Made by a program: the position numbers and the translations under genes
Notes under the pieces: model-generated
Databases searched by the model: none
The model's input: only the letters and a program-made list of their open reading frames with translations
What the model was told of the DNA's origin: nothing
In this document: positions 16,241 through 25,548 of the stretch, piece by piece
Layout of the letters: each line of letters begins with the position of its first letter
How positions within the stretch are numbered: position 1 is the first letter of the stretch
Source: Planctomycetota bacterium
GTDB taxonomy: Bacteria > Planctomycetota > SZUA-567 > H5-PLA8
Reading direction: 5' to 3'
Assembly (NCBI GenBank): GCA_016200135.1
Contig: JACQFI010000137.1
Span: forward strand, 22,321-86,320
Length of the DNA stretch: 64,000 nucleotides

Positions 16241-16290
16241 GGGTGGCCTCCAGACATCGAACCCATCCTAAGTGGTGCTTGGTCGCGTGG

Positions 16291-17421
16291 CTACAGCGTA
16301 CCGCGTTTCGCCTGTTCGCGCTCGATTGCTTCGAAGAGCGCGCGGAAGTTGCCTTCGCCGAAGCCGTCGGAGTTGCCGCGGCGCTGGATCACTTCGTGGA
16401 AGAGCGTCGGGCGCCCGAAGACCGGGTGCGTGAAGAGCTGCAGCAGGTAGCCGTCGGCACGATCGCGGTCCACGAGGATGCGCAGGCTCTTGAGCTCCTC
16501 GATGTTCTCCTTGATCTCGCCCACGCGCTTGCGGAACTCTTCATCGTAGTACGTATCCGGCACGTCCATGAAACGGACGCCCTGCGCGCGCATCTCGCGC
16601 ACGGTCGAGACGATGTTCGGCGTCAGGAGCGCGATGTGCTGGACGCCGGGGCCTTTGAACTCGTCGAGGAACTCCTGGATCTGCGAGTTCTTGCTCGAGG
16701 GCTCGTTGATGGGCAGCTTGATGTAGCCGTCCTCATCGCCCACGACCTTGCTCATGAGCGCGCTGCGGCCGGTCTTGATGTCGAAATGCTGGCGCTGGTC
16801 GAAGCCGAAGACACGATGGTAGAAGTCCACCCACTCGTCCATGTGCTCCACGTTCGCGACGATGTGGTCGACCATGGCAAACTGAATCTCGCCGTCCTCG
16901 ATGCCGCCCGCGACGTTCTCATAGCCGGGCGCGAAGATGCCGTGCTGCTTGCGCTGGATAAAGGTGTGCGTCGTGTCGCCGTAGGCCTGGATCGTGCCGC
17001 CCAGGAAGATCTCGTGCTCGTCCAGCGGGCGGACGACCGCGGCTCCGGCGGCCTGCGCATGCTTGAGCGCCGCCGCGGTGTCCTTCACGCGGAAGGCGAC
17101 GTCCTTCACGCCGCCGCCGTGCTTCGCGACGAACGCCCGGATCGCCTCAGCTTCGGGACCCTTTCCGGCGGCCTCGGCAAAGAGAAAGTTGATGCGGCCT
17201 TGCCCGACCACGAACGCGCGGCGGCCTTTCAGGCCCGTCTTGGGGTCGCCGTAGCCGCGCCGGTACATGCCGTAGCCGTTTAAATAGTTGTTGGCCCACT
17301 TCTCCGCATCGTCCACGTAGAATTCGATGTGGTCGACGCCCTTCACGCCCAAGGGATTGTGGCCCTTGGGGTGGACCTTCTGGGCGACCGCGACGCCGCC
17401 GGATTCGCGATGTTCATGCAT
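16291..17421 (-). CDS. hppD: 4-hydroxyphenylpyruvate dioxygenase
   Basis: Converts 4-hydroxyphenylpyruvate to homogentisate with Fe(II) and O2. The 376-residue length is normal. The protein has two vicinal-oxygen-chelate halves: GVKGVDHIEFYVDDAEKWAN at the N-terminus, and catalytic ligands in MVDHIVANV (His), GVQHIALLTPNI (His) and PTLFHEVIQR (Glu). GEGNFRALFEAIE is the conserved C-terminal helix. The ribosome site AAAGGAAGAAGG precedes ATG 17421. It lies 18 nt downstream of the Lrp/AsnC regulator, almost certainly in one operon with it. Products go to homogentisate dioxygenase at 12907-14082. Confidence 0.95.
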   Translation of the reverse strand: MHEHRESGGVAVAQKVHPKGHNPLGVKGVDHIEFYVDDAEKWANNYLNGYGMYRRGYGDPKTGLKGRRAFVVGQGRINFLFAEAAGKGPEAEAIRAFVAKHGGGVKDVAFRVKDTAAALKHAQAAGAAVVRPLDEHEIFLGGTIQAYGDTTHTFIQRKQHGIFAPGYENVAGGIEDGEIQFAMVDHIVANVEHMDEWVDFYHRVFGFDQRQHFDIKTGRSALMSKVVGDEDGYIKLPINEPSSKNSQIQEFLDEFKGPGVQHIALLTPNIVSTVREMRAQGVRFMDVPDTYYDEEFRKRVGEIKENIEELKSLRILVDRDRADGYLLQLFTHPVFGRPTLFHEVIQRRGNSDGFGEGNFRALFEAIEREQAKRGTL

Positions 17422-17439
17422 GGCCTTCTTCCTTTCGCT

Positions 17440-17964
17440 TTATTTCGGTGCGCCGGTTTCGGCCGCGGCGGGTTCCCGCAGCGGCACGTCCAGGATCTGT
17501 TTGACGGTGGAGAGAATGAGCATCGTATGGATGCGCCCGACGCCGGGCAGCACGCTCAGGCGTTCCACCAGCATCTTGCGCAGTTCGTCCACGCTACGGG
17601 TGAGGACCTTGAGCAGGAAGTCGTAATCGCCCGCGACGTGATGGCACTCGATCACATCGGGATGCCGGGCGATCGCGTCTTCAAAACGCGCGAGCGTCGC
17701 TTGGTCGTGGTCGCGCATCGTCACCTGCACGAATACGATGACCTCGTGGCCGAGCGCCTTCGGGTCGATGCGCGCCGTGTATCCCTTAATCACGCCCGAG
17801 CGCTCCAGCCGGCGCACGCGCTCGAGGGTCGTCGAGGGCGAGAGCCCCGCCCGTTCGGCAAGATCGACGTTGGAGATCCGCCCATCCGCCTGCAAGGCGT
17901 GCATGATCGTCAAGTCGGTCTCGTCGAGGTCGTATTTTCGTCCGTTTGTTTCGTTAATTGGCAT
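17440..17964 (-). CDS. Lrp/AsnC family transcriptional regulator
   Basis: A 174-residue regulator. The N-terminal helix-turn-helix is typical (LDETDLTIMHALQADGRISN, then LAERAGLSPSTTLERVRRLE, with GVIKGYTARIDPKALG), followed by the RAM ligand-binding domain (VIECHHVAGDYDFLLKVL). Family members bind amino acids; the position directly before hppD suggests it senses tyrosine, phenylalanine or a breakdown product and controls the cluster (inference). ATG 17964 is preferred because AGGG lies about 8 nt upstream; an in-frame TTG at 17988 would add eight residues. The AT-rich region upstream probably contains its own operator. Confidence 0.92.
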   Translation of the reverse strand: MPINETNGRKYDLDETDLTIMHALQADGRISNVDLAERAGLSPSTTLERVRRLERSGVIKGYTARIDPKALGHEVIVFVQVTMRDHDQATLARFEDAIARHPDVIECHHVAGDYDFLLKVLTRSVDELRKMLVERLSVLPGVGRIHTMLILSTVKQILDVPLREPAAAETGAPK

Positions 17965-18211
17965 GTAATAGTCCCTATCGTTCTGCAATTAACTAATATC
18001 ATAGTGCTTAATTCGTAACAAGTAGCTAAATATAGTATTTTGTTCTGAATTCATTGTCCCTTTTCGTATCACATTTTAGTACCACTGAACACTCTTTGGT
18101 GGTAAGCATTTATAGGGTTTGTGGGGGCTGGGGACCTTCCGAACCCGTTTCATGCCCTCGAGAGCATCACGAGTGCGTTAACCTTAACGGCCAAAAAGAG
18201 TAAGAATAGCC
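17965..18211. promoter_or_regulatory. Divergent intergenic region between the Lrp operon and the HtrA-like gene
   Basis: A 247-nt region with a strongly AT-rich stretch at about 17985-18055, unlike the GC-rich genes on both sides, suitable for promoters in both directions and for Lrp-type binding. TACCAC (18081-18086) can pair with GTGGTA 12 nt later. No single promoter hexamer pair is convincing enough to assign. Confidence 0.35.
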
Positions 18212-19999
18212 ATGGACTCCAGGCGACGCTCCATATTTAAGCATTGTGGGCCTTCTTTCGCCTGCGTGCTCCTCTTTAGTAGTCTTCCCGCGCCTTGTCT
18301 GGCCGCTTCGGTGCCTGTGCCGTCGGCGCTACAAAAGCCGGAATCCGCGCATATCGACATCTACAAAAAGCTCGGGCCTGCGGTCGTCGGCATCGTCTGC
18401 AAGGGCAAGATGTCCAACGGCATGCCGAGCGACTTTTACGGCACGGGCGCGGTGATCTCCCCCGACGGCCTGGTTCTGACCGACATCACGGTGATCCCCG
18501 AGGGCGCGTCGGACGTGAAGGTCTTCTTCACGAGCGGCAAGGTGCTGCCCGCCGAAGTGCGCAAGATCGACGCGGCCTCCGAAGGCGCGCTGATTAAAGT
18601 GGACGGCAAGGATCTGCCGCACATGAAGCTCGCCGACAGCATCAAATACAAGGTCGGCGATCCCACGTACTCGTGGGGCAATCCGCACTTCACGATCCAG
18701 CGCGACGGCGTGGTCTCCTTGAGCACCGGCACGCTCAGCGGGATGTACAACTCCACCAGCGCGGACGACCAGAGCCGCTACAGCGGGCCGGTGATCGAGA
18801 CCGACGCGGCCGTGAATCCCGGTTCCGACGGCGGGCCGCTCACGGACAGCCAGGGCAACCTGCTGGGCATCATGAGCCTCGCGTTCCAGCGCACGCGCTG
18901 GCTGGGCCTCGCGATCCCAACGCATCGGCTCATCGAAGCGCTGCCCGAATTGAAAGCCCTCAAGCTCGCCACGAGGCCCGAGATCACGCCTTCAGTCGTG
19001 GCGACATGGGGTCCGGCGGCGGCGTTCGGAGAAGTCAGCGCGAAGGTGGCCCAGAGCACGGTGGGAATCTGGATCGTGCGCGAGGGCGACAAGGTCCAGC
19101 CGCCCGAGGAACGTTCGAAAGAAGCGCTGCCGGCCTACGATCCCATTCCTCCGGGGCAGGCGCGCGGGCAATTCGAGGCGCGGCGTCCGGATCCTTCCAT
19201 CACGTCCGGGTTCCTGGTGGGCAACGACGGAACGATTCTGACTTCGGCCTTTCATTTTGAAGACCAAGCCAAGGTGAAGCAGATCTTCGTCTATCTGCCG
19301 GACGGCTCGCGCCTTGAAGCCAAGTTCGTCAACAAGGACACCTGGTACGATTTGGCGCTGCTCAAGATCGAGTCCACCGCCGGCAAGACGCTCACCGGCG
19401 TGGAACTTGCCAAGGGCGATTCCCTGACCCAGGGCCGCGCCGTCTCGGTGCTGGGCCGCAGCGAGGCGCCCGGAGGGCTGACGCTCAACTCGGGAAGTGT
19501 TAGCGGGCTCGGGCGGCACGAAGGCATGTGCGTGCAGGTGAGCGCGCTGATCAACTACGGCAACCTGGGCGGTCCCATGATCGACCTCGATGGCCGCGTG
19601 ATCGGCATGGCCGCGAGCATGAACGAGAAGACGCCGTGGCGTCAGAACTGCGGAGTAGGCTTTCTATTGCCGTCGGACCGCATCAACGAAGTCTTCGCCG
19701 ATCTGAAAGCGGGCAAGAAAATCGAACGGCCCAAGCGGCCCTTCCTGGGCGTGCAGGCCGCGAACGGCGCGCTGGACACCAAAGGCGCGAAGGTGGCCGC
19801 GGTCGTGGCCACCGGCCCCGCCGCCGCGGCGGGCATCCTGGCCAACGACACGATCATTGAATTGGGTGGAAAGCCCGTGGACGACTGGCCGGGCCTCGTG
19901 CAAGCCATCCGCCAATGCAAGATCGACGAAGTGGTAAAGGTCAAGATCCGGCGCGGCCAGGAAGAGAAGGTTTTAGACGTGAAGGTCGGCAGCCAGTAA
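18212..19999 (+). CDS. Double trypsin-like (HtrA-type) protein with PDZ domain; catalytic residues lost in both domains
   Basis: A 595-residue exported protein with a signal peptide-like N-terminus (hydrophobic 15-31, ends PCLAAS). Two chymotrypsin-like domains (about 46-245 and 275-500) precede a PDZ domain (about 508-590, FLGVQAANGA...DTIIELGGKPVDDW). HtrA enzymes show TNNHV, DLAVLK and NPGNSGGP. Domain 1 has LTDITVI (His position is Thr 93), SEGALIKV, and NPGSDGGP (Ser position is Asp 206). Domain 2 has LTSAFHF (Phe 347 at the His position), keeps Asp 380 in DLALLKI, and has NYGNLGGP (Leu 452 at the Ser position). It is probably a protease-dead scaffold or regulator. An intact HtrA gene starts 41 nt downstream on the same strand. 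Confidence 0.88.
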   Translation: MDSRRRSIFKHCGPSFACVLLFSSLPAPCLAASVPVPSALQKPESAHIDIYKKLGPAVVGIVCKGKMSNGMPSDFYGTGAVISPDGLVLTDITVIPEGASDVKVFFTSGKVLPAEVRKIDAASEGALIKVDGKDLPHMKLADSIKYKVGDPTYSWGNPHFTIQRDGVVSLSTGTLSGMYNSTSADDQSRYSGPVIETDAAVNPGSDGGPLTDSQGNLLGIMSLAFQRTRWLGLAIPTHRLIEALPELKALKLATRPEITPSVVATWGPAAAFGEVSAKVAQSTVGIWIVREGDKVQPPEERSKEALPAYDPIPPGQARGQFEARRPDPSITSGFLVGNDGTILTSAFHFEDQAKVKQIFVYLPDGSRLEAKFVNKDTWYDLALLKIESTAGKTLTGVELAKGDSLTQGRAVSVLGRSEAPGGLTLNSGSVSGLGRHEGMCVQVSALINYGNLGGPMIDLDGRVIGMAASMNEKTPWRQNCGVGFLLPSDRINEVFADLKAGKKIERPKRPFLGVQAANGALDTKGAKVAAVVATGPAAAAGILANDTIIELGGKPVDDWPGLVQAIRQCKIDEVVKVKIRRGQEEKVLDVKVGSQ

Positions 20000-20040
20000 G
20001 ATTCGCCGGCGATTCAAGCGTGCGGTAAGGAGCGTTGAGT

Positions 20041-21309
20041 ATGAACGTTCTGCGGATTCGACTCTGTATCGCGGCGCTCGCAGGCGCCTGCCTGGCGGCC
20101 GGAGCGGCCAGGGCGGCGGCGCCTTCAGCGCCCTCGGGCGCGGTGGCCGAGGCCCGCAAGATCGAACAAGCCTGGTCGGAGACGATTCAGAAGATCGAAC
20201 CCGCCTACGTCTTTATCGGCGGCGGCTCGGGCGTGCTGATCAGCGCCGACGGCTTGATGCTTACCAATCACCACGTGGCCGGTTCGGGTAAGCGCTGGCC
20301 GGTGCGCGTGGGCACCAAGACCTACACCGCGAACGTGCTCGGCACCGACCCGCGCGGCGACATCACGCTGCTCCAGCTCCAGAACGTCAAGGACATGCCC
20401 TTCGTCGAGTTCGCCGAGTCCGATAAGCTCGTGATCGGCCAGTCGGTCATCGCCATTGGCAATCCGTTCATGACCGCCGAACTCGTCAACGAACCGACCG
20501 TGACCGTGGGCATCATCTCGGCGCTGAACCGCTTCCAGGGCAACTACTCCGACGCGATCCAGACCGATGCCGCGATCAATCCGGGCAACTCGGGCGGCCC
20601 GCTGCTGACCTTGGATGGAAAGCTCGCCGGCATCAACGGGCAGATCGCGACGCGCTTCGGCCAGCGCGCCAACACGGGCATCGGCATGGCGATACCGGCG
20701 AAGCAGATCCAGCGCTTTCTGCCGCTGTTGAAGGCCGCGAACGGCGGCACCGTCTACCACGGCTTTATCCGCGGAATCGTAGGCGATGGCGAAGAGACCG
20801 ACGGGATGCAGAACGGCGCGCAGATCAAGGACGTCAAGGCCGGGAGCATGGCGGAGAAGCTCGGCTTCCAAAAGGGCGACCGCATCACGCTCTTCGATGG
20901 CTACAAGCTCCTGAACTACACGCGTTTCTTGGGCATCATGGGCACGTTTCCGGGCGAGAGCGAAGTCAAGATCACCGTCTCGCGGGCCGGCCAGGAAAAG
21001 GTCATCGCGGCCAAGCTGGAGACGCTCAATCCGGGCCAGCTCGAGATCACTCCGCGCCGCGGGCCCATCAACGCGCCGCTGGTCGTCAACGAAGCCAAGC
21101 GCGCCGCCGCGAAGGCGGGCGTCAAGCCCGGCGATCAGATCATGGAGTTCAACGGCCAGAAGATCATCACCGTGCTCGACTGGATCCGCATCATGCGCGA
21201 GCAGGAACTCTTTGCCGGCGAGACCGTGACGCTGAAGGTCAAGCGCGGCACCAAGGAAGCGCCCGAGGAAGTCGAGATCAAGGTCGTCTTGGACTCGGCC
21301 TTCCAGTAA
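20041..21309 (+). CDS. HtrA/DegP-type serine protease with two PDZ-like domains
   Basis: A 422-residue exported S1C protease with a signal peptide (hydrophobic 8-25, ARAAAPS). The catalytic triad is intact: His 78 in MLTNHHVAG, Asp 108 in RGDITLLQL, Ser 184 in NPGNSGGPLL. Two PDZ-like modules follow, one around 255-335 (AEKLGFQKGDRITLFDG) and one around 340-420 (AAAKAGVKPGDQIMEFNGQK). These enzymes degrade or refold damaged envelope proteins. ATG 20041 follows AAGGAG by about 9 nt; the in-frame TTG at 20035 is a weaker option. It is co-directional with and adjacent to the catalytically dead paralogue, so the two may form a mixed complex (inference). Confidence 0.92.
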   Translation: MNVLRIRLCIAALAGACLAAGAARAAAPSAPSGAVAEARKIEQAWSETIQKIEPAYVFIGGGSGVLISADGLMLTNHHVAGSGKRWPVRVGTKTYTANVLGTDPRGDITLLQLQNVKDMPFVEFAESDKLVIGQSVIAIGNPFMTAELVNEPTVTVGIISALNRFQGNYSDAIQTDAAINPGNSGGPLLTLDGKLAGINGQIATRFGQRANTGIGMAIPAKQIQRFLPLLKAANGGTVYHGFIRGIVGDGEETDGMQNGAQIKDVKAGSMAEKLGFQKGDRITLFDGYKLLNYTRFLGIMGTFPGESEVKITVSRAGQEKVIAAKLETLNPGQLEITPRRGPINAPLVVNEAKRAAAKAGVKPGDQIMEFNGQKIITVLDWIRIMREQELFAGETVTLKVKRGTKEAPEEVEIKVVLDSAFQ

Positions 21310-21341
21310 TTCGCCGCCCTGTTCCGAACCCCTTGAGTTTT

Positions 21342-21800
21342 TTACGTGAGCGTGGCCTGGACGCGTGCACGATAGAGAGGATCGCTCATGCGCTGGCGCG
21401 AAGCTCGTATTTTTGCGCCGGCTCTATAAACAAAGAAACCCGTCGAAAAGATAAAGAGCGCTATTCTGCACCCCATTAAAAGGGACTTGTTTGAGCCCTC
21501 CTCGTCGTAAAACACTTGCCGCATCAGAAGATCGAACAGCCCGCCGCCAAGGAAAAACGTGGCGATGTAAACGACCACGAGGCATTCAATCAAATACAGC
21601 GCTTTAACCACGATGCCCATGGTCTCCCATTCGAGGTAGTTGGAGCGCAGGATCTCTTTCTTGCATCCGTCGCACGTATAAAACGGACTGCCGATATCTG
21701 GCACAAATCCATAGGGCTTGGGAAGCGAGGCTCCGCAATTGCGGCAGCGATGGAAGATAAGTATCAAGGCAGTTTCTCCAACGCCGTCTTCCCCATACAT
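21342..21800 (-). CDS. Zinc-ribbon membrane protein, unknown function
   Basis: A 152-residue protein. The N-terminal part carries two CxxC pairs, HRCRNCGAS and YTCDGCKKEI, about 25 residues apart, forming a likely zinc ribbon. Two hydrophobic helices follow at about 66-86 (YLIECLVVVYIATFFLGGG) and 108-126 (CRIALFIFSTGFFVYRAG), with a basic tail. Codon use is less GC-biased than in the flanking genes. I do not recognise a named family. It is convergent with the HtrA gene and lies upstream of, and on the same strand as, threonine aldolase. Confidence 0.62.
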   Translation of the reverse strand: MYGEDGVGETALILIFHRCRNCGASLPKPYGFVPDIGSPFYTCDGCKKEILRSNYLEWETMGIVVKALYLIECLVVVYIATFFLGGGLFDLLMRQVFYDEEGSNKSLLMGCRIALFIFSTGFFVYRAGAKIRASRQRMSDPLYRARVQATLT

Positions 21801-21851
21801 TCAATCGTGAACCGCTTTACATGAATTCTTTGAGTCCTTGCGTTTTGCGGT

Positions 21852-22919
21852 TCATTTCAGCAATCGCCCCACGATCCGCAGCACCTCGTCGATCTGCGCC
21901 CGCGTGACGTCGCGGTGCGTGACCATGCGCACGCGGGTTCCCAGCGCCAGGCAGCGCGCGCCCTCGGCGCTGAGCGCCCCCGCCAGCCAGGCCGCGTCGC
22001 CTTTGGGTCCGCGGTACTCGAAGAAGAGGATGTTCGTCTGCACCGTCTCGAGGTCCACCGCGATGCCGGGCAGTTCCGCGAGGCCCTCCGCGAGGCGGCG
22101 GCAGTTCGCGTGGTCTTCGGCAAGGCGGGCGGTCATCGGCTCGGAGATCGAGAGCAACCCGCACGCGGCCAGCACGCCAACCTGGCGCATGCCGCCGCCG
22201 AGCATTTTTCGCAGCGCATGCGCCTGCACGATCGCATCTTTCTTGCCGCAGATTACAGACCCCGCCGGCGCACAGAGGCCCTTCGAGAGGCAGAAGCTGA
22301 CGCTGTCCGCGACCGCGGCCAGTTCGCGCGCCGGGACTTTAAGCGCCACGGCGGCGTTAAAGAGGCGCGCGCCATCCAGATGCACCTTGATCCACGGCGC
22401 TTTGGCGCGCGCGGCATCCGCGACCGCGCGCATCTCTGCGGCGGTCTGAACCGTGCCGCCGCAGAAGTTGTTGGTGTTCTCCAGGCAGAGCAGGCTGGTG
22501 GTCGCGTGGTGCGAGTTCCCGCCCGGCAGGCCGTGGCCCTTGTGAATGCTGCGCACGATCTCCGCCGCGTCCAGCCGCCCGAAACGGTCCACCTTGAGGG
22601 GCCACTTGTTTACCTGCGCGCAGCGCGCATACGCCGCGGCCTCGGCGGTGTGGATGTGGCTGTTCTCCGCGACGAGGATCTCGCTGCCCGCCGGCGCCTG
22701 CATCATCACGGAGATCAGGTTGCCCATGCAGCCGGTGGGCACAAAGATCGCGGCTTCCTTGCCGAGCAGTTCAGCGGCGCGCTCCTGCAGCCGGTTTACG
22801 GTGGGATCGTCGCCGAAGACGTCGTCGCCGACCTCGGCCTCGGCCATGGCGCGGCGCATCTCCGGCGTAGGCGCGGTGACGGTGTCGGAGCGGAGATCGA
22901 TGGGTCTCTTGTTGGGCAT
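21852..22919 (-). CDS. ltaE: Low-specificity L-threonine aldolase
   Basis: A PLP enzyme that splits threonine or allo-threonine to glycine and acetaldehyde. The 355-residue protein shows the family N-terminus IDLRSDTVTAPTPEMRRAM, VGDDVFGDDPTVN, the HLDGARLFNAAVAL motif with the cofactor-binding Asp, and the PLP lysine in FCLSKGLCAPAGS. The length is normal. No Shine-Dalgarno site is obvious before ATG 22919. Neighbours (potassium channel upstream, zinc-ribbon protein downstream) share the strand but suggest no pathway. Confidence 0.93.
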   Translation of the reverse strand: MPNKRPIDLRSDTVTAPTPEMRRAMAEAEVGDDVFGDDPTVNRLQERAAELLGKEAAIFVPTGCMGNLISVMMQAPAGSEILVAENSHIHTAEAAAYARCAQVNKWPLKVDRFGRLDAAEIVRSIHKGHGLPGGNSHHATTSLLCLENTNNFCGGTVQTAAEMRAVADAARAKAPWIKVHLDGARLFNAAVALKVPARELAAVADSVSFCLSKGLCAPAGSVICGKKDAIVQAHALRKMLGGGMRQVGVLAACGLLSISEPMTARLAEDHANCRRLAEGLAELPGIAVDLETVQTNILFFEYRGPKGDAAWLAGALSAEGARCLALGTRVRMVTHRDVTRAQIDEVLRIVGRLLK

Positions 22920-22994
22920 GGAAGAAAATGTAAGCCCACCACGCGGTATTTGCCAGGCATTGGAGCCGTGCTGGCGTGTTAGCTTGGACGTTCG

Positions 22995-24071
22995 TTAAGT
23001 ATTTTTTGACATGAACTGCGCTTGCACGGTCTTGAGGTCAGAAATCCGCCCCAGCAAAACCACGGTGCAGCCGGGTTCGAGCAGAAAATCGGCTTTGGGA
23101 TTGTAATGGAACTTCTCGCCCTTGGGCGCGCGCGCGGCCAGCACGAGGACATCGGCCATGTTTCGCAGGTCCGCCCCCGCCAGCGTCTTGCCTTGGACCG
23201 CGGACCCTGGCACCACCGTCACTTCCTCAAAGCGAAAGCTCTCCGTCGTATCCCGCAGCATCGAATCCAGAAACGTCACGACCGTGGGCCGGACCAGTTC
23301 GCTGACGAGCCGTAAGCCGCCGATGGCCGTGGGGTTCACGGTCGAGTTCGCGCCGGCGGAGAGCAGTTTGACCGCGGCGCGCGGGTCTACGACTTTGCTG
23401 ACAATGCGGAGTTTGGGGTTCAGCCGCCGCGCGGTGAGCGTGATGTAAAGATTATCCTTGTCGTCGGTGAGGCACGCGATGAGCCCTTCGGCGCGCTCGA
23501 TGCCGGCCGCGGTGAGCACGTCGTCGTCGTCGGCGTGGCCCACGATATAGGGAAAAGCGCCCAGGTGCTCGCACGCGAGTTCCAGGCGCTCGTGCTCGCG
23601 ATCCACCGCCACGAAGGGGCGCAGCGTCCGCGAAAGTTCCTCGACGATGTGGAACCCCGTCGTGCCGACACCGCAGACGATGATGTGCCCCTGCATTCCC
23701 GCGATCTGCTTCTGCATGCGCCGCCTCCGGAACGTTCGGCCAAACATACCGTCCACGATCATGCCGGTCACGTTCGAGATTACGAACGCCGGCACGCCCA
23801 CGCCCGCAATCGCGAGCAGCATGGTAAAGATCTCGGCCAGCGGTGCGCTCTTGAGATTCAGCACGTCGCCGTAGCCGATCGTCGAGAGCGTAATGACGAC
23901 CATGAAGAGGCAGTTGATAAAGGTCCAGTCGTCCCGGCCGTAATACCGGCCCAGCCCCATATAAACAAAAGTGCTGAGGATCGTGAGGCCCAGCAGGATG
24001 AGGAGGCCCCAGGCCAGCCAGCGAAAGGGATCGTAACGGCCGGGCTTTTTCGAGGGCTTGCGTTCGTTCAA
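22995..24071 (-). CDS. Potassium channel with RCK (TrkA-N/TrkA-C) domain
   Basis: A 358-residue two-helix potassium channel subunit. Helices lie at about 16-38 (WLAWGLLILLGLTILSTFVYM) and 75-98, separated by a pore loop whose filter is VVITLSTIGYGDVLN. The cytoplasmic RCK part begins HIIVCGVGTTGFHIVEEL (Rossmann nucleotide site) and ends with a TrkA-C domain (VTVVPGSAVQGKTLAGADLR). Such channels are gated by NAD, ATP, Ca or c-di-AMP; the ligand is unknown here. TTG 24071 with GGAG upstream is preferred, 16 nt after the AnmK stop; longer in-frame starts would overlap anmK. Confidence 0.86.
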   Translation of the reverse strand: MNERKPSKKPGRYDPFRWLAWGLLILLGLTILSTFVYMGLGRYYGRDDWTFINCLFMVVITLSTIGYGDVLNLKSAPLAEIFTMLLAIAGVGVPAFVISNVTGMIVDGMFGRTFRRRRMQKQIAGMQGHIIVCGVGTTGFHIVEELSRTLRPFVAVDREHERLELACEHLGAFPYIVGHADDDDVLTAAGIERAEGLIACLTDDKDNLYITLTARRLNPKLRIVSKVVDPRAAVKLLSAGANSTVNPTAIGGLRLVSELVRPTVVTFLDSMLRDTTESFRFEEVTVVPGSAVQGKTLAGADLRNMADVLVLAARAPKGEKFHYNPKADFLLEPGCTVVLLGRISDLKTVQAQFMSKNT

Positions 24072-24087
24072 GAACCGTCTCCGCGCG

Positions 24088-25305
24088 CTAAGGCGGCGTG
24101 ATCTGGCCGAGAATGCGCGGGCCCTGCGCGCCGGTGACCGTGGGCAGGTTGCCCGGGTTGCCGAGGATCGTCTCGCGTGCCAGGATCGCAAAGGCGATCG
24201 CTTCTTTGGCTTTAATCGGCATCCCATAATCGTCGGAAAGCGCGATCGGTGCCCCGCCGAATTCTTTCTTCATGCGCGTCATTAGCGTCGCGTTCAGCGC
24301 GCCGCCGCCCGAGAGGATGATCTCGTCCACCGACCCCTTGAGCAGCAGGTACTTTTTATACGCGTCGGCCAGCGTGATGGCGGTAAAGTCCGTGGCCGTG
24401 CGCAGGATGTCGGTCGGCTTGACGCTGCGCCCGATGCCCCAGTCGAAGATCTGGTTCGCGTACAACGCGCCGAATTCCTCGCGCCCCGTCGACTTCGGCG
24501 GCGCCATCTGCAAATACGGGTGCTTGAGCAGTTCGCCCAGGATGTAACCGTCCACCTGTCCCTTCGCGCCGGTCTCGCCGTTCTTGTCGTAGCGCATCTT
24601 GCCCTGCGTCATGCGCTGGATCAGCGCGTCGATGATCATGTTTCCGGGCCCGCTGTCGAAGGCGAGGACATCTTCCGGCTTGCATTTCTTGGGCAGGTAC
24701 GTCATGTTCGAGATGCCGCCGATATTGATCACGGCGCGCGTGCGCTCGGGATGCGAGAAGCACAGGTAATCGACGTACGGCACCAGTGGCGCACCCTGGC
24801 CGCCCGCGGCCATGTCGCGCGCACGGAAGTTCGAGATCACCGGGACATTCAGGCGCTCGGCGATCATCGCGGGCTCGCCGATCTGGAGCGTCGATCCGTG
24901 GCGCTGCATGCGGCCGGTGGTGTTGATGCCAGTCTCCAGCCGCGGCGGAAGGTGCGCCACCGTCTGCCCGTGCGTGCCGACGAGATCGACATCCGTGGGC
25001 TTGAGCCCGGCGCGCTCAATGATGTTCTCCGCCGCGCGGCCGAAGGTGTCCCCTACCCGGAAATTCAGCCGGCAGAGTTCGTCCGTGTGCCCGATTTTCG
25101 GGTTGCTGATATCGAGCACCTTCTTCTGCAGATCTTCCGAGTAAGGCTCCGAATGGTATGCGAGCAGTTTCACCTTGAGCTCGCCCTGCCCATGCCCGGA
25201 GAGTTCGCAGAGCGCCGCGTCCACGCCATCGCAACTCGTCCCCGAGATCAGCCCGATGACCTTCATCGTATCTTTTTCGAGGAGTTTCTTCAGGGGTTCC
25301 AACAT
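24088..25305 (-). CDS. anmK: Anhydro-N-acetylmuramic acid kinase
   Basis: Phosphorylates and opens 1,6-anhydro-MurNAc recovered from peptidoglycan, giving MurNAc-6-phosphate. Visible signatures are KVIGLISGTSCDGVDAAL, the catalytic region LVGTHGQTVAHLPPR, ATP-fold motifs INIGGISNMTYLP and AFDSGPGNMIIDAL, and LSGGGALNATLM near the C-terminus. The 405-residue length is slightly above the usual 370-390 because the start at ATG 25305, supported by GGAGGG upstream, adds a short helical leader; ATG 25266 would give the classical N-terminus. It is followed by the potassium channel gene. No MurQ etherase is in the window. Confidence 0.92.
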   Translation of the reverse strand: MLEPLKKLLEKDTMKVIGLISGTSCDGVDAALCELSGHGQGELKVKLLAYHSEPYSEDLQKKVLDISNPKIGHTDELCRLNFRVGDTFGRAAENIIERAGLKPTDVDLVGTHGQTVAHLPPRLETGINTTGRMQRHGSTLQIGEPAMIAERLNVPVISNFRARDMAAGGQGAPLVPYVDYLCFSHPERTRAVINIGGISNMTYLPKKCKPEDVLAFDSGPGNMIIDALIQRMTQGKMRYDKNGETGAKGQVDGYILGELLKHPYLQMAPPKSTGREEFGALYANQIFDWGIGRSVKPTDILRTATDFTAITLADAYKKYLLLKGSVDEIILSGGGALNATLMTRMKKEFGGAPIALSDDYGMPIKAKEAIAFAILARETILGNPGNLPTVTGAQGPRILGQITPP

Positions 25306-25548
25306 CGCTTAAGACCCTCCGCGCCGCGCGCCGTCACTTGGAACGGGCGCCGCCGCCAAGCCTACGCGCTGCATGCGCTGGCCCTATACTACAGGAGTTG
25401 CGCGGTCGCTCCAGTTGTTTGAGCCCAGTGCCGGATTCCGGCTTCCGAAACCGCGCCGGCAGCCTGCCGTGGCGAATACAAAGTTCGACTTGAGGTGGAA
25501 GGACCATCCCGTATGATACGCAGCCCCGAAAGGGAGTCCGCACTCCAT

